Shown here: positions 40,861 to 49,781 of the stretch, in pieces
How the letters are laid out: each line of letters starts with the position of its first letter
Position numbering within the stretch: position 1 is the stretch's first letter
Origin: QHXM01 sp032160705
Lineage (GTDB): Bacteria; Acidobacteriota; Blastocatellia; Pyrinomonadales; Pyrinomonadaceae
DNA: 64,000 nt
Reading direction: 5' to 3'
Assembly: GCA_032160705.1 (NCBI GenBank)
Contig: JAVHVE010000001.1
Span: 52,353-116,352, forward strand
Translations under genes and position numbers: made by a program
Notes under the pieces: generated by a model
Told to the model about the DNA's origin: nothing
Database searches by the model: none
What the model saw: the letters and a program-made list of their open reading frames with translations, nothing else

Positions 40861-42408
40861 ATGTCTTATTCGCATTTATCAGATAATCCATCCAACAATT
40901 CAGCCATGCCCGTATCATTGCCCTTAGCGTCAATGGTCAGGGCCTTGTGTCAGGCGGCTACGGGCGGCTCTGATCAACTCTACGAGGTAATGATCAAGCT
41001 AACGTTAATGGTTGACGCAACAGCCCATACCTACGGCCTTGCGACCTGGACGCAAAAAGTTGGCGAGCGGCCTCGGCTGAAATGGGTCGAGGGGTTAGAG
41101 CAAAATGAGATTATGGATGCGGAAGTTGTCGTCACAGATGCTCTCTCAGTATTAAAAGAGGCGGTTGAGATTAAAGCAGGCGATCAGCATATCTGCATGG
41201 TACTTGTAACCACAAGCCTCAATCGCGAAGGGACGGCTATCTATGGTCGCTGTGTCCGCCCGCTCACGGAAATGCAGGCTAAAGAACTGAGGCTACTCTC
41301 AGATGTCGCGCAGCTAGCTCATGCGCATGTCGCGCTGCTTGGTGATCAGCAGCGACATTTTAAGACACAATCACTTCCGGCTATGGACGATGCAACACTC
41401 CCCGGCATGGTCTTCGTCAGCCGTGCAATGGCGACGGTGGCGCGCGCGATTGAAAGAATCAAGGACTCGGACTCCACTGTCTTAATTTCGGGTGAATCGG
41501 GCACTGGAAAAGAATTAGTCGCGCGAGCAATTCATCGCTTGAGCCGTCGGTGCCAAGGTGAGTTTATTCCTTTCAATTGCACCGCCGTACCTGCGGACTT
41601 GATTGAGAGCCTGCTCTTCGGCCATCGCAAAGGCGCATTTACGGGGGCGCATGCAGACCACGAAGGAATGATCCGAGCTGCGGAAGGTGGAACGCTTTTT
41701 CTGGATGAGATTGGTGATCTGCCTGCCACTTTACAGCCCAAGCTCTTACGTTTTCTTCAGGAGGGTGAAATTCATACGCTCGGTGAGCGTGCGCCACGCA
41801 AAGTTAATGTCCGTGTTGTCGCCGCCACGCACAAGGATTTAGAGCGTGAAGTTCGTGAAGGACGTTTCCGTGAGGATTTATATTATCGGATAGCCTCACT
41901 CTCAATACATATTCCGCCGCTCAGGGAGCGTCCTGAAGACACGTCTGCGTTGATCTCACACTTCTTGACACACTATGCGCGGCGCAACGACCGCGCGATT
42001 ACCGGCATTACTTATGATGCCATCCGTGCTCTTCAAAATTATTCATGGCCGGGTAATGTGCGTGAGTTGGCGGCGGAGATTGAACGTCTGGTGCTTTATG
42101 CAGACGAAGGAAGCTATATCGGCGTTGAAGACCTCAACTCACGCATCCTTCCTGAACAGGCATTGACTGCGATGCAAGCGAGCGCTTCACCTGCGGACCT
42201 GGATCACATGATGGAAGATTTCGAGAGGCGCATCATCACAGAAACGCTCAGGCAGCATGATTGCAACGTGGCGCGAGCAGCCGATGCGCTCGGCCTCGGC
42301 TCGCGTCAGACGCTCTACAAAAAGCTCAAGCGTCTGGCGATTGATATTGGAGATTTCCTTCAAGAGGACACAGAGCCCGGTCTACAATTGCGCCCCGAAC
42401 GTCGCTGA
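40861..42408 (+). CDS. Sigma-54-dependent transcriptional activator (GAF-like/AAA+/Fis)
   Basis: The enhancer-binding protein opens promoters used by RNA polymerase-sigma-54. The N-terminal ~190 residues look like a GAF-type sensor. The AAA+ domain has Walker A GESGTGKE, the sigma-54 contact loop GAFTGA, Walker B GGTLFLDEIGDL and the arginine-finger region FREDLYYRI. The C-terminus has the Fis-type helix-turn-helix NVARAADALGLGSRQTLYKKLKRL. ATG 40861 (AAGG upstream) is preferred to TTG 40801. It lies just before the Tad pilus locus, where a -24/-12 promoter candidate occurs at 43285. Confidence 0.92.
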   Translation: MSYSHLSDNPSNNSAMPVSLPLASMVRALCQAATGGSDQLYEVMIKLTLMVDATAHTYGLATWTQKVGERPRLKWVEGLEQNEIMDAEVVVTDALSVLKEAVEIKAGDQHICMVLVTTSLNREGTAIYGRCVRPLTEMQAKELRLLSDVAQLAHAHVALLGDQQRHFKTQSLPAMDDATLPGMVFVSRAMATVARAIERIKDSDSTVLISGESGTGKELVARAIHRLSRRCQGEFIPFNCTAVPADLIESLLFGHRKGAFTGAHADHEGMIRAAEGGTLFLDEIGDLPATLQPKLLRFLQEGEIHTLGERAPRKVNVRVVAATHKDLEREVREGRFREDLYYRIASLSIHIPPLRERPEDTSALISHFLTHYARRNDRAITGITYDAIRALQNYSWPGNVRELAAEIERLVLYADEGSYIGVEDLNSRILPEQALTAMQASASPADLDHMMEDFERRIITETLRQHDCNVARAADALGLGSRQTLYKKLKRLAIDIGDFLQEDTEPGLQLRPERR

Positions 42409-42417
42409 CAATTCTAC

Positions 42418-42942
42418 TTGGACATCCTGAAAGCAAACTCATACCTCGTGCCCATTTCTTACCTTCTGTCTTTCATAGTCGCGCTTCTGATCCATGAGCT
42501 AGGCCATCTTGTAGCGGCACGCGTCTGCCACGTGACTGCGACGGAGTTCGGTCTGGGATGGGGGCGAAAGCTCTTCGGCTTTCACTTCGGCGGCGTTGCG
42601 TACAAGCTGCATGCGCTTCCCGTCGGAGCATACGTTCGGCTGGACATGGCGGAGTTGCAGCGACGCTCGCTCAGCCGGCAGGTTTTGATCTTGCTGGCTG
42701 GCATTATAGTCAATTTGGTCGCCGCCACGCTCTCCGCAGGCACTCCCTTCGGTACAGTGAATCTGCTGCTGGCAGCCACGAACCTTCTTCCGCTCTACCA
42801 GCAGGATGGTTGGAAATGCGGAATGGTGATGTTGCGCGCGCTCGTGCGACGCAAGAGTGCTGTTGTTGAATGGACGTTCACCATTGCGGGAAGCAGTGTT
42901 AGCCTCGCGCTCATCGCTTTCTTAGCCTTGCGCCATCTTTAA
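42418..42942 (+). CDS. M50-type membrane metalloprotease (site-2 protease family)
   Basis: The 174-residue polytopic protein has the zinc motif LLIHELGHLVAA in its first membrane segment and NLLPLYQQDGW, the second motif whose Asp binds zinc. A TTG start at 42418, 9 bases after the regulator stop, is assigned by the open frame; a GTG about 30 bases later is possible. No PDZ domain is present. Site-2 proteases cleave membrane-bound regulators or peptides. Co-transcription with the sigma-54 activator suggests a regulatory or pilin-related role, by inference only. Confidence 0.8.
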   Translation: MDILKANSYLVPISYLLSFIVALLIHELGHLVAARVCHVTATEFGLGWGRKLFGFHFGGVAYKLHALPVGAYVRLDMAELQRRSLSRQVLILLAGIIVNLVAATLSAGTPFGTVNLLLAATNLLPLYQQDGWKCGMVMLRALVRRKSAVVEWTFTIAGSSVSLALIAFLALRHL

Positions 42943-42967
42943 AGAGCCAGTGATTTATGAAAGCTGA

Positions 42968-43003
42968 GGCGGCTGGTCATTTCAAGACCAGCCGCCTTTT
43001 TTA
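42968..43003 (+). terminator. Rho-independent terminator after the M50 protease gene
   Basis: AGGCGGCTGGTC (42968-42979) pairs perfectly with GACCAGCCGCCT (42987-42998) around a 7-nt loop and runs into TTTTTTAT. Confidence 0.92.
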
Positions 43004-43284
43004 TCTTGCGCGCGGCGTGGATGATTGCGATTTCTAATCCAACATTTCTTTCCAGCCTCAAAGAAGCAAGGGGGAGAGTCGCCGGTCGTTGAAAAGGTAC
43101 AAGTGCCTGTCAACTCGCGGCGACAAGAGGTTAAGTTCTTCAAGACTATTCACTTTGGCCTGCTGTGTGCCGTTTTTCAACTCTCTTGGACATCTCTCTT
43201 TTGTCAACGCGGGGCGACAGACCGCTTCCCCAACGCTTTACTAAAATCCAATAAAAATCGGATTGAAAACTAATTCGCGAGCTG

Positions 43285-43300
43285 CGGCACGCGCCTTGTT
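43285..43300 (+). promoter_or_regulatory. Candidate sigma-54 (-24/-12) promoter of the Tad pilus locus
   Basis: CGGCACGCGCCTTGTT matches the sigma-54 consensus TGGCACG-N4-TTGCT at all but two positions, with exact GG-to-TTG spacing. Transcription would begin near 43312, about 60 bases before the first gene of the cluster. The preceding operon, which encodes a sigma-54 activator, ends in a terminator at 43003, so a separate promoter is needed here. Confidence 0.5.
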
Positions 43301-43373
43301 ATGAGGAGGCGCGTCAGCGAAGCAACGATGTGCATCGCCAAGCCTTCAGTCGAGGATACGAGGAAAGGTAGTC

Positions 43374-43658
43374 ATGAAAGCTGTCACCACGAAGATGATC
43401 GTCTCGCTCATCGGTATTCTGCTGGCCGCGCCGTTCTTCATCGTTGCAGTCATTATCGGCGCACGCGCCGTTGCTCTCTCTCAGGGCGCTCAAGATGATT
43501 TGCTGCTGGTCGCGCTCGCTTTAGGCGGCGCGGTAGCCAGCATCGCGAACGGCATGGGCCAGCGCGCAGCAAGAGAGAAGCACGCAGCCAGCCAGCACGG
43601 CGGAGTGACAGACAGCACACGAACACGTGGAGCTTCCATGATTCATCTCGGCTATTGA
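43374..43658 (+). CDS. Small membrane protein ahead of the Flp pilins
   Basis: The 94-residue protein has two membrane segments (MIVSLIGILLAAPFFIVAVIIGA and LLLVALALGGAVASIA), then a hydrophilic tail. AGGAAAGG precedes the ATG. No family is recognised. Position as the first gene after the sigma-54 promoter candidate suggests a role in pilus biogenesis or membrane protection. Confidence 0.65.
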   Translation: MKAVTTKMIVSLIGILLAAPFFIVAVIIGARAVALSQGAQDDLLLVALALGGAVASIANGMGQRAAREKHAASQHGGVTDSTRTRGASMIHLGY

Positions 43659-43752
43659 ATTCTGTCCGTCCGGCGCGCTTGGGGCACAAGCGCCAACGCC
43701 GGAATCGGGCCTGACCCTCAACCATCAACCACACCCTAAAGGAGCAAACAAA

Positions 43753-43908
43753 ATGATTAAGAAATTTCTTCGCGATGAAACTGGTCTTGAATTGTCGGAG
43801 TACGCCGTCGCCGCCGCGCTCGTCGCGCTCGCAGCCGTCGCCGCTTTCCAACTGCTTGGCAAGAACATCGGCGTCAAGATCGACTCGCTGGCTAACACAA
43901 TCAAATAA
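43753..43908 (+). CDS. flp: Flp-type pilin, copy 1
   Basis: This 51-residue type IVb pilin has the prepilin leader MIKKFLRDETG, cleaved after Gly, then LELSEYAVAAALVALAAVAAFQLLG with the conserved Glu-Tyr pair of Flp pilins. GGAG lies 8 bases before the ATG. A second copy, 70-80% identical, follows 27 bases later. Confidence 0.95.
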   Translation: MIKKFLRDETGLELSEYAVAAALVALAAVAAFQLLGKNIGVKIDSLANTIK

Positions 43909-43935
43909 GGGCGCGAGCCGTAAAGGAGCATGAAA

Positions 43936-44094
43936 GTGATTAAGAAATTCCTGAACGATGAGACGGGCCTTGAATTGTCCGAGTATGCCGTCGCCGCCGC
44001 GCTCGTCGCGTTGGCAGCCGTCGCGGCCTTCCAGCTTCTTGGTGGAAATATCGGCACCAAGATTAACGAACTGGCGGGCAAGATCGTCCCCTAA
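43936..44094 (+). CDS. flp: Flp-type pilin, copy 2
   Basis: This 52-residue paralogue begins MIKKFLNDETG-LELSEYAVAAALVALAAVAAFQLLG and ends GTKINELAGKIVP. It starts at GTG 43936, 7 bases behind GGAG and aligned with copy 1; an ATG at 43930 is too close to the GGAG. The two pilins differ mainly in the C-terminal third, which forms the exposed part of the filament. Confidence 0.93.
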   Translation: MIKKFLNDETGLELSEYAVAAALVALAAVAAFQLLGGNIGTKINELAGKIVP

Positions 44095-44254
44095 TCGTTC
44101 TCACTAACCGAAGAGGTGGGCGCGCTTTGCAAGCCGCCGCAAGACGAGCGAAAAAGCGCGCCTCCTCCTTCAAACAACTCTTGCACTCGAAGATAAAAGG
44201 TTCTGGATCATAAGCGAGTTATTAATCAATTAACCGCAAGGCAGCGAATCATAA

Positions 44255-44782
44255 ATGTCCAGCTCACTCTTCATCGTCATCGCCGCGCTGCTCATCCCGC
44301 TGGCAATTATCATCACGTATTACGACGTGCGTTATCGCCGTATCCCAAACGCCTTTGTCCTGGCCACGCTCGCCAGCGGTTTAATCGTCAACACCATTTA
44401 CGGCGGATTGAATGGGGTGCTGGCGAGCCTGGGCGGTTGCGCCATTGCATTCATCCTGATGTTTATCCTGCACGTCTTCGGCGCGATGGGCGCGGGCGAC
44501 GTGAAATTGTTTGCGGCTGTCGGCTCTCTCGTCGGCGCGCATCTCGTGTTGCCGACGTTTCTGGTGGTCATCCTGACAGGCGGAGCGCTGGCTCTCCTGT
44601 TAATGCTGCATACGGGCGCTGTGCGAGCGACGATGCAGCGCGTCCTGATGATTCTGGTCGGACTGCTGCCGGGTTGGGAGATGCCGCGCTTTGCAGTCCC
44701 CGCTGATCGCAGGCACACGATCCCTTACGGGGTTGCCATCACGTTTGGCAGCCTCATCTCGCTGGCAATCTTCCGCGCTTGA
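44255..44782 (+). CDS. cpaA: Prepilin peptidase, CpaA/TadV type
   Basis: This A24 aspartic prepilin peptidase of 175 residues and six membrane segments lacks the methylase domain. The catalytic Asp residues are in TYYDVRYRRIPN and GAGDVKLFAA (GxGD). It removes the leader from the Flp pilins and TadE/F-like pseudopilins. Confidence 0.93.
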   Translation: MSSSLFIVIAALLIPLAIIITYYDVRYRRIPNAFVLATLASGLIVNTIYGGLNGVLASLGGCAIAFILMFILHVFGAMGAGDVKLFAAVGSLVGAHLVLPTFLVVILTGGALALLLMLHTGAVRATMQRVLMILVGLLPGWEMPRFAVPADRRHTIPYGVAITFGSLISLAIFRA

Positions 44783-44824
44783 CTCAGGCGCGAGTGATTC
44801 GTTTTTGAAACGGAGACAAACGAG

Positions 44825-45751
44825 ATGCGTAACAAACGCTTTCTGATCGTCATGGTGGGCGCGCTGGTTTTCGGCCTGCTCGCAGCTTTTTCCGTCAGCC
44901 GCTATTTGTCGAGCGCGCAGGCCGGGAGCGGCAACTTAACCAAAATCGCCGTCGCCAAAGTGGACATCCCGCTCGGTACGAAGATCATTGCGGAGCAGGT
45001 TGGAGAAGTTGAAGTTCCAGCGGGCACGACTCCTGATGGGACTTTCGAGTCGGCTGCAAAACTGGTCGGTCGCGTCGCGGTCGTCAATATCGCCCCGCGC
45101 GAGGCTATCACGGATGCCAAGCTCGCGCCGGAAGGCACAGACGGCGGGCTGACGGCAGTCATCCCCGAAGGCTATCGCGCGATGACGGTCAAGGTTGACG
45201 ATGCTGTCGGCGTTTCGGGCTTCATCCAGCCGGGCGCGGTGGTTGATGTCGTCGTCGTCATTGACCCCAGAGAAAACGGAGTCAATCAAGACCCGATCTC
45301 AAAAGTGGTGTTGCAGAACATCAAGGTGCTGGCCAACGGCCAGAACATTGATAAGCCGAAGAACGAGCGCGAGGCGACGACCGTAAAGGCAGTCACGCTG
45401 CAAGTGACGCCGGAGCAGGCAGAGAAACTCGCCCTGGCCGCCAACGAAGGCAAACTGCAACTCATCATGCGCAACTCGACCGATCAGGGCGACTCGCAGA
45501 CGACCGGTATCAACAAGCGCAGTTTGCTGTCAGGCGAGCGCGCCAACCCCATCCCCGATCCCGGCTCGCTCAAGAGCGAGCAACCTGAAGCCAAGCCCGC
45601 GACTGCGCCCGCGCCGCGCCGCATGCGCGTCATGGCTGAGCCAATGCAAGCGCCCGCACCGGCAATCAGCGCGCCAACTCAGCCGCCACCCCCGCGCAAC
45701 TCTATCGAGATGATTCAGGGCGGCAAGAAAACCAACGTAGATTTTCCGTGA
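44825..45751 (+). CDS. cpaB: Flp pilus assembly protein CpaB (RcpC)
   Basis: An N-terminal membrane anchor (residues 6-27) is followed by SAF-type domains: AKVDIPLGTKIIAEQVGEVEVPAG and GYRAMTVKVDDAVGVSGFIQPGAVVDVVVVID. The C-terminus is Pro/Ala-rich and disordered. The protein is periplasmic, possibly binding peptidoglycan and helping to position the secretin. ATG 44825 follows CpaA by 42 bases. Confidence 0.92.
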   Translation: MRNKRFLIVMVGALVFGLLAAFSVSRYLSSAQAGSGNLTKIAVAKVDIPLGTKIIAEQVGEVEVPAGTTPDGTFESAAKLVGRVAVVNIAPREAITDAKLAPEGTDGGLTAVIPEGYRAMTVKVDDAVGVSGFIQPGAVVDVVVVIDPRENGVNQDPISKVVLQNIKVLANGQNIDKPKNEREATTVKAVTLQVTPEQAEKLALAANEGKLQLIMRNSTDQGDSQTTGINKRSLLSGERANPIPDPGSLKSEQPEAKPATAPAPRRMRVMAEPMQAPAPAISAPTQPPPPRNSIEMIQGGKKTNVDFP

Positions 45752-45756
45752 AAAAC

Positions 45757-45843
45757 CAGTTTTCAGTTTTCGGTTTTCAGTTTTAAGCAAAGACCATGTT
45801 GCTTCTTCTGGAAACTGAAAACTGAAAACTCAAAACTGAAAAC
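45757..45843. repeat. Heptad-arm inverted repeat, CAGTTTT class
   Basis: Left arm 45757-45784: CAGTTTT, CAGTTTT, CGGTTTT, CAGTTTT. Right arm 45811-45843: inverse units. The apex AGCAAAGACCATGTTGCTTC is almost the same as in the element at 53370. It starts 5 bases after the cpaB stop. Confidence 0.88.
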
Positions 45844-45874
45844 TTCACTTCGCCACTATAGGAGCAATCGCATC

Positions 45875-47437
45875 ATGCAGACCCGTAACCCAATCGCTCG
45901 CCTCGTGACCCTGCTTTGCGCGGCGATGATCGCCAGCGCCGTTGCGCTGAACGTCCACGCGCAGGAAACCTCCTATAGCGCGTCTTTCGAGCGCAGCAAG
46001 GAGAGCGTTCCCGTCAACGTGCTCGTCGGACAATCGCGCGTCGTCAATTTTGACAAACCCATCGGACGCTTTTCAGTCTCCAATTCTGAGATTGCCGAAG
46101 CCGTGCTCGTCGCGCCCGATCAGGTGCTCGTCAACGGCAAGGCATTCGGGCAGGTCAACTTCATCGCCTGGGAACAGTCCGGCGGCAAGTTCATCGTCTT
46201 CGATGTCTTCGTCCGTGCCAACCTGTCCCTGATTGATTCGCAGATTCGCGCGCTCTTTCCCAAAGACGACATCCGCTTGAGCCAGGCCAACGGCTCTGTG
46301 GTTATTTCGGGAAGCGTGAAAGACCCGAGGACTGTGACGCAGGTGCAAAGTGTGGTTGAGGCTGCGGGCTTCAAGACCGTCAATATGCTGGACTCGCCTG
46401 TGAAGAATGCCATGCAGGTGCAGTTGCAGGTGCGCGTGGCCGAAGTCAGCCGCACGAAGCTAAAAGAACTCGGCTCATCCTACGCCACAGCCAACGGCGG
46501 CACTTCCGCATTTGCCAGTGCTGCCGGCCCGGCGACATTGAATGAGATTGACGGCGGCATAATGAAATACTTGTTCGCCGGAGCGAATCTTTTCTTATTC
46601 AATAGCTCGATTAATACACAGGCGTTAATTCACGCGCTCAAAACGGAAGGCGCGTTGCGCGCTCTGGCCGAGCCGAATCTGATTGCGATGGATGGCGAAG
46701 AGGCGAGCTTTCTGGCTGGCGGTGAGTATCCGGTTCCGGTCATCCAGAGCGGCGGCGATAGAAATAGCGTAAGCATCGTTTTCAAAGCCTACGGCGTGAA
46801 ATTGAATTTCAAGCCGACGATCATTGATGAAAATCACATCCGGCTGGTGCTCGAACCCGAAGTCTCGACGATAGACTTTGCTACGGGAGTGAAGTTTGAC
46901 GGGTTTCTGATTCCGGGCTTGCGGACACGTCGCGCCAAGACCGGCATTGAATTAAGAGACGGCCAGAGCTTCGCGCTCGCCGGATTGCTCGACAACAGCG
47001 AGACCCGCTCGATCTCTAAGATTCCCATTCTCGGCGACATCCCCATCCTCGGCGCGCTTTTCAAATCGAAGGCGTTCCAGAAGCAGGAAACGGAATTGAT
47101 GTTCTTTGTGACGGCGAATCTCGTCAAGCCCGTCAACCCGGACGACCTGCCGCGAACGCGCGGGATTGATGGACTGAAGAATGGCTCGCCGCTCGGCGTT
47201 GAGCCAAAAGGCGAAGGCATCACAGGACAAAGCGGCTTCTCGACTGGCACATCGGAAAATAATCCTGCCGTCGCGCCGCAGCCCGCCACGCCCAAGCCCG
47301 CCAAGCCTGTGCCCGCGAGTCCGGCAGAGACGAAAGCGGTCAGCCAGCTCTCGCCGAACACGCTGGAGGCTTTCCCGGCTCCCCCGCCGATGCCTCCAGC
47401 GGCGCAGGTGAAAGTTGACACTCCGGTTGCGCCTTAA
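45875..47437 (+). CDS. cpaC: Flp pilus secretin CpaC (RcpA)
   Basis: This outer-membrane channel of the pilus has a signal peptide to about residue 30 (ALNVHAQ). The pilus-assembly N-terminal domain (VGQSRVVNFDKPIGRFSVSNSEIAEAVLVAPDQVLVNGKAFGQVN) precedes a BON/N1-like domain and the secretin core (EGALRALAEPNLIAMDGEEASFLAGGEYPVP, ETELMFFVTANLVKPV). A Pro/Ala/Lys-rich tail of ~75 residues follows the barrel. Confidence 0.94.
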   Translation: MQTRNPIARLVTLLCAAMIASAVALNVHAQETSYSASFERSKESVPVNVLVGQSRVVNFDKPIGRFSVSNSEIAEAVLVAPDQVLVNGKAFGQVNFIAWEQSGGKFIVFDVFVRANLSLIDSQIRALFPKDDIRLSQANGSVVISGSVKDPRTVTQVQSVVEAAGFKTVNMLDSPVKNAMQVQLQVRVAEVSRTKLKELGSSYATANGGTSAFASAAGPATLNEIDGGIMKYLFAGANLFLFNSSINTQALIHALKTEGALRALAEPNLIAMDGEEASFLAGGEYPVPVIQSGGDRNSVSIVFKAYGVKLNFKPTIIDENHIRLVLEPEVSTIDFATGVKFDGFLIPGLRTRRAKTGIELRDGQSFALAGLLDNSETRSISKIPILGDIPILGALFKSKAFQKQETELMFFVTANLVKPVNPDDLPRTRGIDGLKNGSPLGVEPKGEGITGQSGFSTGTSENNPAVAPQPATPKPAKPVPASPAETKAVSQLSPNTLEAFPAPPPMPPAAQVKVDTPVAP

Positions 47438-47486
47438 CAAGCAAGGCATTCGTCAATGTCATTAAGCATGAGAGAGGAGGGAAGCG

Positions 47487-48605
47487 ATGAGTGTCAGGGA
47501 AAGAAAGACAGACAGAAAAAGTGAGCGCGGATCGGTTCTGGCGACCGCCACACTCGGCATGCTGACCCTCCTTCTCGCCGTCGGACTGGGCGTTGACATC
47601 AGCCGCATGTACCTGACGAAGACCGAATTGCAGAACGCGGCGGACGCGGCGGCGCTGGCCGGAGCATCGGGCTTGAACGGTTCAGGAAACGGAATCAAAA
47701 CAGCGACGGATCGCGCCGTGCAAGCGATGAACAACTACGCCTTCAACAAGACGAATGTTGTCATCCCGCGCACGAATGTTACGTTCGCCGTCAACCTCGA
47801 CGGGCCATACATGAGCGAGAGTGCGGCTGCGGCTGCGGCGACAAACATTCGCTTCGTCCGCGTCTCCACTCCCGATCTGCCGTCCAGCGTCACCTTTGCC
47901 GCGCCAATCCTCGGCGATAAACGAAACCTGGCGGCGACAGCGACCGCCGGTCTCTCAGTTCCAATTAACGTCTTCTGCAACTGGATTCCGCTCTCTGTCA
48001 TTGACTACGACATCCCGATGGTTCCGGGCCAGGTCTACACGATTCGCTCTGCGCCCGGCAACAAAGTCTCTCCGGGAAACTATCAGATTCTCGCCGTTTC
48101 GGGTCGCGGCGGCAAAGACGTGCGCGAAGGTCTGGCGAGCGGCGTTGACGAATGCGCCGAGCCGGGCGCGACCTATACGATTGATACCAAGCCGGGCGTC
48201 AGCGCTGGCCCGGTCAGGCAGGGCATCAACACGCGCTTCGATGATTACCAGGGCGGGCAGGTCAATCCGACGGATCATCCGCCCGACACGAACGTCAAGA
48301 ACAACATCACCTACGACCAATATCGTGACGGCACGGCCACGCAAGCGCCGACGCATACGGGCGTGCCCGGTCGCCGCATAGTGATTATCCCGATTGTCAA
48401 ATTAGCTGAGTACGACCAAGGCAGAGACACTGTGAAGTTCAACCGCTTCGGCCAGTTCTTCCTGCGCTCCAAAGTCGGCAACGGCAACGGCGGCGACATC
48501 GAGGCCGAGTATATAGACGACATCGTCGTCGCCGGTAAAGGCGGCTACAACCCGAACGGCGGCCCGACCAATAACCTGATGGCCGTTCCTGTGCTTTATA
48601 AATAG
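47487..48605 (+). CDS. tadG: TadG-like pilus assembly protein
   Basis: The 372-residue protein begins ERGSVLATATLGMLTLLLAVGLGVDISRMYLTKTELQNAADAAALAGA, the membrane anchor and helix typical of TadE/G-like proteins. The rest is periplasmic. No complete VWA metal site is visible, so it is a TadG variant without an obvious MIDAS. It lies 49 bases behind cpaC. Confidence 0.85.
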   Translation: MSVRERKTDRKSERGSVLATATLGMLTLLLAVGLGVDISRMYLTKTELQNAADAAALAGASGLNGSGNGIKTATDRAVQAMNNYAFNKTNVVIPRTNVTFAVNLDGPYMSESAAAAAATNIRFVRVSTPDLPSSVTFAAPILGDKRNLAATATAGLSVPINVFCNWIPLSVIDYDIPMVPGQVYTIRSAPGNKVSPGNYQILAVSGRGGKDVREGLASGVDECAEPGATYTIDTKPGVSAGPVRQGINTRFDDYQGGQVNPTDHPPDTNVKNNITYDQYRDGTATQAPTHTGVPGRRIVIIPIVKLAEYDQGRDTVKFNRFGQFFLRSKVGNGNGGDIEAEYIDDIVVAGKGGYNPNGGPTNNLMAVPVLYK

Positions 48606-48670
48606 GGCGCTTCTTTCAGATTTTTTCAGAAATCAAACTTTGCGCTTCACGAATGAGGGGAAGCAAAACG

Positions 48671-49159
48671 ATGAGGAGACATGGAAAGATAACGAGGGGG
48701 TTTTTCAGCTTCGCACGCGAAGAACGCGGCGCGCAGCTCGTCGAGCTGGCAATCGTGCTGCCGATCTTCCTCGTGATGTTCGGCGCAGCCGCAGAGTTCG
48801 GACGTTACTTCTACGAATACACCACGCTCGACAAGGCCGTGCGCGCAGGCTCGCGCTATCTCGCCACCGCCGCAGTCAACGCGGCAGAGGACACAAAGGC
48901 CAGGAACATCATCGTCTATGGCAATCCGACGGGCACGGGCACGCCCGTCATCAAGGGATTGACGACGGCGAATGTCGTTATCACGCGCGCGGGCGGCGTT
49001 CCGGTTCTGCCGCAGACGGTGACGGTGCAGATTACGGGTTACAAGTACCAGCCCGTGTTCGATCTCGGCAAGCTCATCAAAGTCCCATCGCTCTCTCTGA
49101 ACATTGATGTCAAGCCGAGCGTCACGATGCGCTACCTGCTGACGCAGCCGCCGATTTGA
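48671..49159 (+). CDS. tadE: TadE-like pseudopilin, copy 1
   Basis: The type IVb-like pseudopilin has REERGAQLVELAIVLPIFLVMFGAAAEFGRYFYEYTTLDKAVRAGSRYLATA, the family's N-terminal helix with a conserved Glu. ATG 48671 follows GAGGGGAAGC and is preferred to ATG 48653. The product has 162 residues. Confidence 0.88.
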   Translation: MRRHGKITRGFFSFAREERGAQLVELAIVLPIFLVMFGAAAEFGRYFYEYTTLDKAVRAGSRYLATAAVNAAEDTKARNIIVYGNPTGTGTPVIKGLTTANVVITRAGGVPVLPQTVTVQITGYKYQPVFDLGKLIKVPSLSLNIDVKPSVTMRYLLTQPPI

Positions 49160-49220
49160 ATAGTCAGTTTTCAGATGGAATGCAGGACTGAAGACGAGGA
49201 TGGACGGGGAGTCGTAGAGA

Positions 49221-49688
49221 ATGGTTCGCTCCAGAAGAGAAAGAAGAACTGAACGCGGCGCGACTCTTGTGGAGTTTGCCATCGGCGCGACCGTTTTCCT
49301 GACGGCCATGTTCGCCGTCATAGAGTTTGGCCGCGCCCTCTGGACGCACAACGCTCTGTCGGACGCGGCGCGGCGCGGCGCACGCTACGCTGTCAATCAT
49401 AAAGGGCCGGACGTTGCCAATCCGGCGGGCGACGTTGCCGCCGTGAAGAACGTCGTCGTCTATGGCGACCCTTTGGGTGGCTCGAAACCAGTGGTTGACA
49501 ATCTGACGACCGCCAACGTTCAGGTGCAATACTCAAACTTCGGACTCGGCGCGGGGACGGTCTCGGTGAGCATCACGAACTATAAATTCCAATTCATCAT
49601 CCCCATCGTCGGCACAACCATCTCGATGCCCAACTACAACACGACGCTGACGGGCGAAAACGCGGGACTTGTCCCGCCGAATCTTTAA
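49221..49688 (+). CDS. tadE: TadE-like pseudopilin, copy 2
   Basis: The 155-residue paralogue begins RTERGATLVEFAIGATVFLTAMFAVIEFGRALWTHNALSDAARRGARYAV. It may be the TadF equivalent. Its C-terminal part shares a V-VYG-P-G-G-P-V-L-T-ANV segment with the preceding copy, suggesting a tandem duplication. Confidence 0.88.
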   Translation: MVRSRRERRTERGATLVEFAIGATVFLTAMFAVIEFGRALWTHNALSDAARRGARYAVNHKGPDVANPAGDVAAVKNVVVYGDPLGGSKPVVDNLTTANVQVQYSNFGLGAGTVSVSITNYKFQFIIPIVGTTISMPNYNTTLTGENAGLVPPNL

Positions 49689-49689
49689 T

Positions 49690-49779
49690 CAGTTTTCAGT
49701 TTTGAGTTTTCAGTTTTCAGTAAGAATTGAAGACTGGCGACTCGGAACTGAAAACTGAAAACCGAAAACTGAAAACTGA
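49690..49779. repeat. Heptad-arm inverted repeat, CAGTTTT class
   Basis: Left arm 49690-49720: CAGTTTT, CAGTTTT, GAGTTTT, CAGTTTT, CAG. Right arm 49746-49779: inverse units. It starts 1 base after the tadE stop and ends 2 bases before the cpaE ATG. The apex differs from those at 45757 and 53370. Confidence 0.87.
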
Positions 49780-49781
49780 CC

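Noticed and set aside
43025..43273. 82-codon ORF after the terminator
   Set aside because: No ribosome-binding site, non-coding-like translation, and it lies upstream of the promoter candidate.
44105..44130. TGGGCGCGCTTTGCA as a second sigma-54 promoter before cpaA
   Set aside because: The GG to GC distance is one base too short.
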